This document shows positions 1 through 8,097 of a stretch of 14,770 bases of DNA, piece after piece. The DNA comes from an uncultured Oscillospiraceae bacterium (lineage in GTDB: Bacteria; Bacillota; Clostridia; Oscillospirales; Oscillospiraceae), in the NCBI GenBank assembly GCA_934668285.1, contig CAKUNB010000029.1, positions 1 through 14,770 on the forward strand. Direction: 5' to 3'. The position numbers were made by a program, and so were the translations under genes. Below the pieces are notes generated by a model. The model saw nothing but the letters and a program-made list of their open reading frames with translations. It had not been told where the DNA came from and did not search any database. Within the stretch, counting starts at the first letter, position 1. Every line of letters starts with the position of its first letter.

Positions 1-41
1 CCCCTGCCCCGCCGCAAGAGGAATGATTCGATAAAAAACCG

Positions 42-81
42 AAAAAAGGCGAAACAGGTATGCCCCTGTTTCGCCTTTTTT
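42..81. terminator. Strong rho-independent terminator of an upstream gene
   Basis: A perfect 17-bp stem (42-58 with 65-81) encloses a 6-base loop. A-tracts on the left and T-tracts on the right mean it can work in both directions. It ends a transcript that starts left of the window and insulates the catabolic operon from it. Confidence 0.9.
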
Positions 82-97
82 TGCGGGCTGCTGAATT

Positions 98-110
98 AGT
101 ACCATACAAA
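98..110 (+). promoter_or_regulatory. Possible upstream operator, AGTACCATACAAA
   Basis: The 13-mer AGTACCATACAAA recurs on the opposite strand at 11226-11238, beside another promoter of this locus. Its core GTACCATAC differs by one base from the perfect palindrome core GTATCATAC at 344-352. It may be a secondary site for the regulator that acts at 342-354. Chance 13-mer matches are expected in a window this long, so only the promoter context makes it notable. Confidence 0.35.
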
Positions 111-253
111 CAAAACGCGCATGGCGGCTTGTGCAATATCCACGCAAACACCAAAAACGACGGGAAAAGCGACATAACTTTATGGAATAGTACCAAAAAT
201 GGATGGCGATTTTTGTTTCTCCATACAAAAAACCGCAAAATAGCGCAAGGGTA

Positions 254-282
254 TTGCATTGAATGTTTGGAATGGTTATAAT
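254..282 (+). promoter_or_regulatory. Sigma-A promoter of the catabolic operon
   Basis: A perfect -10 box TATAAT (277-282) lies 17 bases after a -35-like TTGCAT (254-259, three of six consensus positions). Transcription should start near 289, giving a 5' leader of about 80 bases before the aldolase start at 370. The weak -35 fits a controlled promoter. The paired palindromes begin only about 13 bases after the -10 box, where a bound repressor would block the polymerase. Confidence 0.75.
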
Positions 283-294
283 GTATGTAACAAA

Positions 295-314
295 GGTACA
301 AATAAGGATGTACC
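295..314 (+). repeat. Palindromic 20-bp leader repeat, copy 1
   Basis: GGTACAAATAAGGATGTACC consists of 6-bp inverted arms (GGTACA and TGTACC) around the 8-base spacer AATAAGGA. Copy 2 at 317-336 is identical, including the asymmetric spacer. As DNA this is a dyad operator just after the transcription start. As RNA it is a 6-bp hairpin with GGA on the 3' side of its loop. Confidence 0.85.
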
Positions 315-316
315 GT

Positions 317-336
317 GGTACAAATAAGGATGTACC
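317..336 (+). repeat. Palindromic 20-bp leader repeat, copy 2
   Basis: This exact copy of the 295-314 palindrome has a period of 22 bases, about two helical turns, so proteins bound to both copies would lie on the same DNA face. The junction between copies (TGTACCGTGGTACA, 309-322) is itself a 14-bp dyad, so half-sites can pair in alternative ways. Confidence 0.85.
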
Positions 337-341
337 GGCAA

Positions 342-354
342 TTGTATCATACAA
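342..354 (+). promoter_or_regulatory. Palindrome next to the SD, possible GntR/HutC operator
   Basis: TTGTAT-C-ATACAA is a perfect 13-bp dyad immediately before and overlapping the A-rich start of the AAAAGGAG ribosome binding site. It resembles operators of HutC-subfamily GntR regulators, such as the TTGTATATACAA type bound by TreR. A gene for a HutC-type regulator lies in this locus (9257-10006). That this protein binds here is inference. Confidence 0.5.
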
Positions 355-369
355 AAGGAGAATGCAACA

Positions 370-1074
370 ATGGCAAAGAAGAAAGCATGCGAAATGACCG
401 CCCGGGAACTGGCCAGATACATTGACCAGTCCGTGTTAAAGCCTGAGTTTACGCAGGACGAGATCAGAAGGTACATCAAGGAAGGCATCGACTACGGCTG
501 CGCGACTGTCTGCATCAACCCGTCCTCTCTCCCGATTGCTGCCGAGCTGTGCGCCGGAACGGAAACCAAAATCTGCGTTGTCTGTGATTTCCCGTTCGGT
601 CTGTCCACGACGGCCTCCAAGTGCATGCAGGCAGAGGAGTATTGCAGCAAGTTTGACGTTTTCGAGCTGGATATCGTTTCCAACTACGGCTGGCTCAGAA
701 GCGGCCTGCTCGATGAGTTTACGGCTGATATCAAGGCGGTCGTCGACGTTTGCCATAAGTATGGAACTGCCGTGAAGGTTATCATCGAGACCGATTCCCT
801 GACGCTGGAGCAAGTGGCAACGGGTACCGAGTGCGCGGTGAAGGCCGGCGCCGATTTTATTAAGTCCTCTACCGGCTTCTTCACCGGCGCCCCGAATGTC
901 GGCGCGACGGAGGAAGTGGTTGCTACCATGATGAAGGCCGGTGCGGGAAGAATCAAGGTCAAGGGTTCGGGCTGCATCCGCACGCAGGAGCACTTCTTCA
1001 AGCTGATCGACATGGGCATTGACCGCATGGGCATCGGCTACCGCTCCACGCCGGTCGTCCTGAAGGTCGACTGA
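370..1074 (+). CDS. DeoC-family class I aldolase
   Basis: This 234-residue cytosolic protein belongs to the deoxyribose-phosphate aldolase (DERA) family, whose members cleave 2-deoxyribose 5-phosphate to acetaldehyde and glyceraldehyde 3-phosphate through a lysine Schiff base. The family opening DQSVLKP (residues 19-25) is present. All three catalytic positions are kept: Asp101 in ELDIV, the Schiff-base Lys165 in FIKSSTGF, and Lys198 in VKGSGCIRT. Several framework motifs differ from typical DERA: the usual IGFPLG-type segment is CDFPFG (72-77) and the usual NIG-type segment is SNYG. Length is normal for the family. The ATG at 370 follows an AAAAGGAG ribosome binding site with about 9 bases of spacing. 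It is the first gene of a transporter operon rather than of a nucleoside-salvage cluster, so its substrate may not be deoxyribose 5-phosphate. The fold and aldolase chemistry are secure; the substrate is open. Confidence 0.88.
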   Translation: MAKKKACEMTARELARYIDQSVLKPEFTQDEIRRYIKEGIDYGCATVCINPSSLPIAAELCAGTETKICVVCDFPFGLSTTASKCMQAEEYCSKFDVFELDIVSNYGWLRSGLLDEFTADIKAVVDVCHKYGTAVKVIIETDSLTLEQVATGTECAVKAGADFIKSSTGFFTGAPNVGATEEVVATMMKAGAGRIKVKGSGCIRTQEHFFKLIDMGIDRMGIGYRSTPVVLKVD

Positions 1075-1111
1075 GGGCCTGAGGAATCGAATCGGAACGG
1101 AGGCGAGAGGA

Positions 1112-2257
<1,146 letters not shown>

Positions 2258-2261
2258 GACG

Positions 2262-3341
2262 ATGAAATACAGACACATCGACGGACAGGCCTCCTTCTGC
2301 GTGGAAAACCAGGAGGTCGCCATCACCACAACGGTGCAGTCCGGCTGCACGATGCCCTATTTCAAGCTCGACGGGCGGGAAATCTGTCCCTACTGGACAG
2401 CGCCATGGTGGAAGGACGGCGCGTACCTTGACGGCAACAATATCCTGTCGGTGCTGCGCGGCAATTTCATCTGCGTGGCACGGAAGGAGGACAACAATAA
2501 CCCCGAGCACGGCTGGTGCTGCGCCAGCCCGTGGGAGGCGGCAGAGGCGGTGTCGCAGGCAGATGAGGCACGGTTGGAGCTGCGCTTTCAGGAGCCGTAC
2601 GGCGGCACCATCCGCAAGACGCTCCGCGCCGTGGCCGGACAGAAGGCGGTCTATGAGACCAATCTGCTGTCGGGCTTTGCGGGGGACTACAGCATCAGCA
2701 ATCATCCTTGCGTCCGACTGGCATCTAAGGCGGAAAACGGCTACTTCGCCTTTTCCGAGCCGGACAGCCTGTGCACGCCGCGCTTTTTCCTCGAAACGCC
2801 GGAGGGCGGCGGCTATATGCTGCTGGAGCGGGACGAGGCGATTGCGGACTATCACAGCGTCCGCTCGATCTACGGCGACACGCTGGATCTGGCCTACCAT
2901 CCGGCAAAGCCCGGCACCTTTGAGCTGCTGGGCGCGTTCCACCGGCAGCAGTTTGTGTACGCGGCCTACCTGAACAGGGAAGAGGGCTACCTCTACTATC
3001 AGATCAAAAGCACACGGGACTTTCCGTACATCATGCTGTGGATGTTCAGCGGCGGCCGGCACTATGCGCCGTGGAACGGCACGCAGTCGCCTACGCTCGG
3101 CATCGAGGACTGCGCGGATTATCCGGCGTTCCTGAAAAATCCGGGGCAGTACAACACCTTCGTGACGCTGCGGCCGGAGCAGAGCTACCGTTTCCGGCAG
3201 ATCTACGGCGTTGCGGCGCTGCCGGAGGGCATGACAAAAATCGAGTCGGTTCAGTTTGAGACAGGCGGAGCGGCCTTCCTCGGAAACGACGGCAAACGCG
3301 TCTTCGCGCCGTTTGACTGGAGCTTCCTGAAGGACGGATAG
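2262..3341 (+). CDS. Aldose-epimerase-like (galactose mutarotase-fold) protein
   Basis: This 359-residue protein without signal peptide or membrane segments has the character of the galactose-mutarotase-like carbohydrate-binding superfamily: many beta-strand and aromatic-rich segments, ISNHPC (145-150, His148) resembling the catalytic-histidine region, and APWNGTQSPTLGIEDCADY (269-287, Glu282) resembling the C-terminal catalytic-glutamate region. I do not recognise a characterised subfamily. Likely roles are anomer interconversion of the imported sugar or epimerisation. It starts 4 bases after the dehydrogenase stop and has only a weak ribosome binding site (GAGG inside the upstream gene), so translation is probably coupled. 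The family call is from pattern recognition of short motifs; enzyme activity is unproven. Confidence 0.65.
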   Translation: MKYRHIDGQASFCVENQEVAITTTVQSGCTMPYFKLDGREICPYWTAPWWKDGAYLDGNNILSVLRGNFICVARKEDNNNPEHGWCCASPWEAAEAVSQADEARLELRFQEPYGGTIRKTLRAVAGQKAVYETNLLSGFAGDYSISNHPCVRLASKAENGYFAFSEPDSLCTPRFFLETPEGGGYMLLERDEAIADYHSVRSIYGDTLDLAYHPAKPGTFELLGAFHRQQFVYAAYLNREEGYLYYQIKSTRDFPYIMLWMFSGGRHYAPWNGTQSPTLGIEDCADYPAFLKNPGQYNTFVTLRPEQSYRFRQIYGVAALPEGMTKIESVQFETGGAAFLGNDGKRVFAPFDWSFLKDG

Positions 3342-3360
3342 AAAGAGGGGGAAATGGAGC

Positions 3361-4872
3361 ATGGAGAATAATCAGCCGATTCTGTCAGCCAAGAAGCTGT
3401 GCAAGTATTTTGACACAGTGAAGGCTGTCGATGGCATGGACGTTTCCTTCTATCAGGGCAGAGTACACACGATCATCGGCGAAAACGGCTCCGGCAAATC
3501 GACCATCGCCCATGTTCTGGCCGGTATTATGGAGAACACCTCCGGCGAGATGACCTACAAGGGGCAGCCCTACCATCCTGCCGACCGCGCGCACGCGGCG
3601 GCGATGGGAATCTGCATGCTGGTGCAGGAGAGCGGAACCATCAGTGAAATGACGGTCGAGGAAAATATTTTCATGGGCAGAGAAGGCTCCTTTTCCAAGC
3701 TGGGGCTGGTCAACCGGCGGGCCATTGCCGCGGAGACCCGCAAGGTGCTGCACATGGTCGATCTGGATCACATCGATCCGGCCACGCTGATGAAGGACAT
3801 CTCGTTTGAGGACAGAAAGCTCATCGAGGTCGGCAAGGCGCTCTACGCCGAGCCGGAGGTGCTGATCTTTGACGAGACGACGACTGCACTTTCCGCCCGC
3901 GGGCGCGATGTGGTCTACCGGAGCATCCGGCGCTACCGCGAGGAGGGGAAAACGGTCATTCTGATCTCCCACATTCTCGAGGAGGTCACGGAGTTTTCCG
4001 ACACGGTCTACGTCATGCGCGACGGCATTTATATCGGAACGCTCACCCGCGAGGAGGGCAACATCACCGAGGACAACATGCGCCGCATGATGATCGGCCG
4101 CGACCTTGCCGGACACTACTATTACGATCACGCCTACCGCAAGCCCGACGCGCCGACGGTGCTGGAGGTCAAAAACGTTTCCTACGGCAAGGTGATCCAC
4201 GATGTGTCGTTCGAGCTGAAGGAGGGCGAAATTCTCGGCATCGGCGGCCTGACGGACTGCGGCATGCACGAGCTTTGCAAGGTCGTTTTCGGCGCGATCA
4301 CACCGGCGACCGGAACGGTCACCCTGACAAAGAGCGGCGAGAAAATCCGCAGCACGATCGAGGCGGTTCGGCACGGTATCGCCTACCTTTCCAAAAACCG
4401 CGACCATGAATCCATGCTGCTCACCGCCAGCATCAGGGACAATATTTTCCTGACGGCGGCGGCGCAGAACAACCGTTCCGGCGTGATCTCGCCCAAAGCG
4501 GCCCGCGCCGTGGCACAGAAGCAGATCGACGATCTCGGCATCAAGGCCAGCTCAATGCAGCAGCTCTGCTGCGAGCTGTCCGGCGGCAACAAGCAGAAGG
4601 TCGTTGTTGGCAAGTGGCTGGCCAACCATTCGGAGATTCTGCTGATGGACTGCCCAACGCGCGGTATCGACATCGGCGTGAAGGCCGCGATCTATCAGAT
4701 CATGGCCGACCTTGTAAAGACCGGAAAATCGATCATCATGGTCTCCGAGGAGCTGCCGGAGCTGATCGGCATGTCAGACCGCATTCTCATCATGAAGGAT
4801 GGACAGCTGACGGCCGAGATCGGCCACGAGGAGGGCGTTACCGAAATGATGCTGATCGAAAAAATGGTTTGA
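3361..4872 (+). CDS. Ribose-type sugar ABC importer, double ATPase subunit
   Basis: This 503-residue RbsA-like protein has two fused nucleotide-binding domains (about 5-240 and 265-500) and powers the import complex formed with the permeases at 4883 and 7102. NBD1 has Walker A GENGSGKST (40-48), Walker B VLIFDE (167-172, Glu172) and an H-loop His204, but its signature loop is degenerate (ISFEDRK, 148-153). NBD2 has a good signature LSGGNKQ (406-412), but its Walker A is lost (GGLTDCGMH, 295-303), its catalytic Glu is Cys431 (LLMDCPTRG), and Ser-Glu replaces the H-loop His. Only the composite site made by NBD1 Walker A/B and the NBD2 signature can hydrolyse ATP. The ATG at 3361 has an AGAGGGGG ribosome binding site 9 bases upstream. 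The substrate is probably a monosaccharide or polyol. Confidence 0.95.
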   Translation: MENNQPILSAKKLCKYFDTVKAVDGMDVSFYQGRVHTIIGENGSGKSTIAHVLAGIMENTSGEMTYKGQPYHPADRAHAAAMGICMLVQESGTISEMTVEENIFMGREGSFSKLGLVNRRAIAAETRKVLHMVDLDHIDPATLMKDISFEDRKLIEVGKALYAEPEVLIFDETTTALSARGRDVVYRSIRRYREEGKTVILISHILEEVTEFSDTVYVMRDGIYIGTLTREEGNITEDNMRRMMIGRDLAGHYYYDHAYRKPDAPTVLEVKNVSYGKVIHDVSFELKEGEILGIGGLTDCGMHELCKVVFGAITPATGTVTLTKSGEKIRSTIEAVRHGIAYLSKNRDHESMLLTASIRDNIFLTAAAQNNRSGVISPKAARAVAQKQIDDLGIKASSMQQLCCELSGGNKQKVVVGKWLANHSEILLMDCPTRGIDIGVKAAIYQIMADLVKTGKSIIMVSEELPELIGMSDRILIMKDGQLTAEIGHEEGVTEMMLIEKMV

Positions 4873-4882
4873 GGAGGCTCGT

Positions 4883-5824
4883 ATGGAACGGAATCAACTG
4901 AGAAGAAAAGCAGTTCTGAAGGAGCTTATCTCCGTTTTGGGCCTGATCTTCGTCATCGGCCTCTTTGCCGTGCTGACGGGCGGAAAAAGCGTCAGCGTGA
5001 CCAATCTGAAAATCATTGTACTGCAGGCGCTTGTGACGCTGGTGTGCGCCGTCGGCTCGATTTTTGTTGCGGCGACCGGTGAGCTGGATCTGTCCATCGG
5101 CGGCGTGATCGGTATTGCGTCGGTCGTCGGCTTTACGATGGGCAAGGGCGAAAATCCGCTGCTGATCCTGCTGGGCGGCGTGTTGACTGGCGTCGTGTGC
5201 AGCACGCTGGTCGGCTTCCTGATCCACTACCTCAATATCCCCGGTCTCTTTGTCGGCATTGTGATGATGAGCGTCGGCAAGTGCGTCGCCGCGCTGGCGA
5301 CGCAGACGACCCAGATGATCGTATCGACGAAGCTCGTGTGGCTGGATCAGTTCTGGTTCTACGCGCTGATTGCGGTTGTCATCTGCTTCCTCGGCTATTT
5401 CCTGCTCAACCGCACGCTTGCGGGCCTTTACATCAAGGCAATCGGTTCCAACCGCACCGCGACGGAGTACAGCGGCATCAACGTCCGGAAGTATGCGCTG
5501 CTGGCCTTCGTGTTCACGGGCTTCACCGCCGGTGTTTCCGCGCTGCTGTTTATGCTGCGCCTCGGCGCGGTTACCTCCACCAGCGGCACCGGCGTCGAGA
5601 TGGACGTGATTCTCGGCATGATCGTCGGCGGCGTTTCCGTAAAGGGCGGAACCAGTACGAAAATTCGGAGCGCAGTCATCGGCGTGATGATGCTGTTCGT
5701 GATTGCAAACGGCCTGATTCTGGTCGGCGTTCCGGATAAACTGCTGAATTTGTGCAAGGGCATCATCTTCATCGTTGCGTCGTTCATCAGCATCGACCGC
5801 AAACGGGGAGAGGCGCTTGTATAA
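4883..5824 (+). CDS. Sugar ABC importer permease, first subunit
   Basis: This 313-residue integral membrane protein of the RbsC-type (BPD_transp_2) permease family has roughly eight to ten hydrophobic segments beginning near residue 15. It carries the family motif GELDLSIGG (66-74), equivalent to GGIDLSVGS in RbsC, and a cytoplasmic-loop segment near GSNRTATEYSGINVRKY that should contact the ATPase. Its GAGGAGG ribosome binding site overlaps the stop codon of the ATPase gene, so the two are translationally coupled. It probably pairs with the permease at 7102 as a heterodimer, because the two proteins differ and flank the binding-protein gene. Confidence 0.93.
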   Translation: MERNQLRRKAVLKELISVLGLIFVIGLFAVLTGGKSVSVTNLKIIVLQALVTLVCAVGSIFVAATGELDLSIGGVIGIASVVGFTMGKGENPLLILLGGVLTGVVCSTLVGFLIHYLNIPGLFVGIVMMSVGKCVAALATQTTQMIVSTKLVWLDQFWFYALIAVVICFLGYFLLNRTLAGLYIKAIGSNRTATEYSGINVRKYALLAFVFTGFTAGVSALLFMLRLGAVTSTSGTGVEMDVILGMIVGGVSVKGGTSTKIRSAVIGVMMLFVIANGLILVGVPDKLLNLCKGIIFIVASFISIDRKRGEALV

Positions 5825-5851
5825 AGAAAAAAGAAACAAAGGAGAAAAGAA

Positions 5852-7030
5852 ATGAAAAAAGTCATCGCGATTCTGCTGGTCCTGGCACTGGCGCTTTCCA
5901 TTGCAGCCTGCGCCCCCGCTGCGGACCCGACGACCCCAAGCTCCGACGAAGCCACCCCGACACAGGACACACCCACGACAAAGTACAAAATCGGCTTTCT
6001 GCACACCAACTTTAACGATTCGCTCGGCCTCAACGCACTGCGCACCGTGAAGAAGGCCGCCGACACCCTCGGCGTTGAGGTGGAAACCTTTGCCTACACC
6101 GGCGCTGACGACTCCCTGAAGGCAGTGGAAAACTTCATCTCCGCCGGTGTTGACGGCATTCTGGTCTGCCCGGCCTCCGATGCCGTGCTGCCGAAGCTGG
6201 CCGACCTCTGCGCGGCCAACGAGGTGTGGATCATGAGCTGCTTCCGCGAGGTGCTGGAGCAGGACGCGATCGACCTGCTGGCAAAGAACGACTGGTACCT
6301 CGGTACCGTCCATGAGTCCGAGACCGACACCGCCGCAGCCCTGACGCAGATTCTGGCCAAACAGGGCCACACGGAGATGTGCATGTTCACGCAGGCCCCC
6401 GGCATGGTCGCCGTCGATCAGCGCATCAGCTCCTTTAAGGAAAACGCCCCGAAGAACGGCATCAACATTCTGGCAGAGGCCTACATCGACGGCTCCACCG
6501 GCAATCCCGCCGCGTCGATCACGCCGGGCTACGACCTGTTCCTCGGCTCCTATCCCGAAGCGACTGCCGTCTTTATGCCCGGCACCGCTGCCGGTATGGG
6601 CGAAGCGGCAGTTGCCTCGCTGAAGGCGCACAACGCCGTCGGTAAGGTACAGTTCGCTGCGTTCGACTCCTTTGACGGCATGAACGAAGCGTTTGACGAG
6701 GGCCTGTGCTGCGGACTTGCAACCGCCCACCACGCCGACCCCTTCTATGCCTTTATGGTGCTCTACAACGCCATGGCCGGTAACCGCCTGACCGAGGAGA
6801 AGGTCAACCTCTCTCTGAACTACATGGTCGTCACCAGTGCGGAGACCTGCACGGAGCTGTCGGAGTATGTACTCAATGAGAAGTATGACCTGTACTCCTC
6901 TGAGGAGATCATGAAGTTCACGAAGGAAGGCAATCCCGAGCTGACGGTTGAGGACATTCAGGAAGAAATGAACCAGTACACCCTCGAAAACGTGGTCAGC
7001 CGCATCAAGACCAGAGAGGGCATCGAGTAA
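5852..7030 (+). CDS. Sugar-binding lipoprotein of the ABC importer
   Basis: The 392-residue precursor begins MKK, followed by a hydrophobic signal segment and a lipobox ending at Cys20 (SIAAC), so it should be lipid-anchored on the outer face of the cytoplasmic membrane. A Thr/Pro/Ser-rich linker (about 21-45) precedes a type-I periplasmic-binding fold of the ribose/galactose-binding class (Peripla_BP_4 style), starting at KYKIGFLHTNFNDS. The binding-site pattern GVDGILVCPASDAVLPKL is typical of the class. A C-terminal extension of about 50 acidic and charged residues follows the core. It delivers the solute to the permease pair. A purine-rich ribosome binding site (AAAGGAG) precedes the ATG. 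The downstream hairpin at 7053-7073 may raise its expression over the permease that follows. Confidence 0.93.
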   Translation: MKKVIAILLVLALALSIAACAPAADPTTPSSDEATPTQDTPTTKYKIGFLHTNFNDSLGLNALRTVKKAADTLGVEVETFAYTGADDSLKAVENFISAGVDGILVCPASDAVLPKLADLCAANEVWIMSCFREVLEQDAIDLLAKNDWYLGTVHESETDTAAALTQILAKQGHTEMCMFTQAPGMVAVDQRISSFKENAPKNGINILAEAYIDGSTGNPAASITPGYDLFLGSYPEATAVFMPGTAAGMGEAAVASLKAHNAVGKVQFAAFDSFDGMNEAFDEGLCCGLATAHHADPFYAFMVLYNAMAGNRLTEEKVNLSLNYMVVTSAETCTELSEYVLNEKYDLYSSEEIMKFTKEGNPELTVEDIQEEMNQYTLENVVSRIKTREGIE

Positions 7031-7052
7031 GTATCCTCCCCGCACGCACCAT

Positions 7053-7073
7053 GGGGCAGGCGCTGCCTGCCCC
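7053..7073 (+). promoter_or_regulatory. Intercistronic GC-rich stem-loop after the binding protein gene
   Basis: GGGGCAGGC (7053-7061) pairs perfectly with GCCTGCCCC (7065-7073) around a 3-base loop. No T-run follows, so it is not a classical terminator. It sits between the binding-protein stop and the next permease, where importer operons often have stem-loops that protect the upstream mRNA from 3' exonucleases or thin out downstream transcription. Either role would give excess binding protein. Confidence 0.7.
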
Positions 7074-7101
7074 GACTACTAAATGAAAGGTGGACCCAAC
7101 C

Positions 7102-8070
7102 TTGAAAAAAGCAAAACCGGCCGCAACCAACCTTGCAGCGGTCATTGCACTGCCCGTTTTTCTGCTGATCATTACGAAACTCTACTCTCCGGATCGCGTG
7201 AACTGGGGAAATGTGTGGGATTTGCTTATGCAGGCGTTTAACCTTTCCATCCTTGCATATGGCCTGATTTTTCAGATCAGCGCGGGCACGATGGACCTGT
7301 CGCTCGGCGCCGTCTATATTCTTGCGGCGGTGTTCGGCGGCAACCTTGCCCTGCAGCTGGGCTGGGGACTGCCCGGCATGGCGCTTCTGTGCGTCCTGAC
7401 CGGTCTGCTCCTCGGCGTGCTCAGCGGCGCCTTCTTCGCAATCTTCAAAATTCCGTCCTTCATCATCTCGATTGCAATGATGATGATTTTCGAAAGCCTG
7501 AGCATTACGCTCAACGGCGGCCGGGGCGTTTCAATTCCGACGCAGATGATCGTGCTCAACGCAATGCCGTGGAAGATTCTCATTCCGGTGGTTGCCGGAG
7601 CGGTATCCTTCTTCCTCTACAGCGTGACGCCGCTGGGGGCGCACGCAAAGGCTGTCGGGCATAACCCGAAGGTCGCCGAGGTCAACGGCGTCCGCTCGCT
7701 GCGTGTCAAGTTCCTCTGCTTCACGGTGATGGGTGCGTTTGCTGGCCTGTACTCCTTCGTCCAGCTGGGCCGGATCGGCTACATTTCCGGCGTGCAGAAT
7801 CTGGGCAGCCTATCCATCTCCTTCGACGCGCTGATGTGCACCTTCCTTGCCGTGGCGGTCGGAATTCGTGTGAACAAGGTGCTGTGCATTTATTTCTGCG
7901 CGTTTATCCTGCAGACGATGAAGTTCGCGCTGTCGATGTTCAAGCTCCCCAGCATTTTCCAGTCGATCGTCGTCGGCATCTTTGTTCTGGTGCTGCTCGG
8001 CGTCATGAACAACCGCAGCCGCTTTGCCGACTGGGCAGAGCGCAGAAAAATCCGAAGAATAGCGGCGTAA
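7102..8070 (+). CDS. Sugar ABC importer permease, second subunit (TTG start)
   Basis: This membrane protein of the RbsC-type permease family has the motif GTMDLSLGA, equivalent to the DLSIGG motif of the first permease, and about eight to nine hydrophobic segments. I place the start at TTG 7102 (322 residues, MKKAKPAATN), because AAAGGTGG at 7086-7093 lies 8 bases before it. The longer in-frame alternative, GTG at 7090 (326 residues), falls inside that ribosome binding site and has none of its own. The gene is separated from the binding protein by a stem-loop and lies 27 bases before the dehydrogenase gene. It probably forms a heterodimeric channel with the protein at 4883. Confidence 0.9.
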   Translation: MKKAKPAATNLAAVIALPVFLLIITKLYSPDRVNWGNVWDLLMQAFNLSILAYGLIFQISAGTMDLSLGAVYILAAVFGGNLALQLGWGLPGMALLCVLTGLLLGVLSGAFFAIFKIPSFIISIAMMMIFESLSITLNGGRGVSIPTQMIVLNAMPWKILIPVVAGAVSFFLYSVTPLGAHAKAVGHNPKVAEVNGVRSLRVKFLCFTVMGAFAGLYSFVQLGRIGYISGVQNLGSLSISFDALMCTFLAVAVGIRVNKVLCIYFCAFILQTMKFALSMFKLPSIFQSIVVGIFVLVLLGVMNNRSRFADWAERRKIRRIAA

Positions 8071-8097
8071 GAAACCAACCTTGAAAGGAGAGCATTT

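Larger units (their letters stand above)
82..369 (+). promoter_or_regulatory. Leader region of the catabolic operon, no gene
   Basis: This 288-base stretch is more AT-rich than the flanking genes and has no convincing coding region. It holds one sigma-A promoter, two identical 20-bp palindromes, a 13-bp palindrome next to the ribosome binding site, and repeated short motifs. GTACC or its complement GGTAC occurs six times (99, 190, 295, 310, 317, 332) and CATACAAA three times (103, 222, 348). The density of repeated half-sites suggests a heavily regulated control region. Between about 111 and 250 nothing further was resolved except a weak TTTTGT-N8-ACAAAA dyad at 211-230. Confidence 0.75.

Noticed and set aside
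211..230. TTTTGT-N8-ACAAAA dyad as a third operator of the same spacing
   Set aside because: Same 6-8-6 geometry as the leader repeats, but the arms are A/T-only runs apart from one G/C pair and share no sequence with GGTACA. It may be chance in AT-rich DNA.
60..281. 73-codon open frame at the left edge of the leader
   Set aside because: It begins inside the terminator hairpin and spans the promoter. It has no ribosome binding site and no recognisable protein pattern.
308..397. 29-codon upstream reading frame overlapping the aldolase start
   Set aside because: The AAGG before its ATG is directly adjacent and inside a hairpin loop, so it cannot act as a ribosome binding site. It is probably a by-product of the repeat sequence.
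4838..7045. 735-codon open frame on the minus strand
   Set aside because: It is the antisense shadow of the permease and binding-protein genes. The composition is low-complexity His/Asp/Arg-rich, and the plus-strand genes are unmistakable.
7090..7101. GTG start for permease 2
   Set aside because: It lies within the AAAGGTGG ribosome binding site that is correctly spaced for TTG 7102, and has no site of its own.
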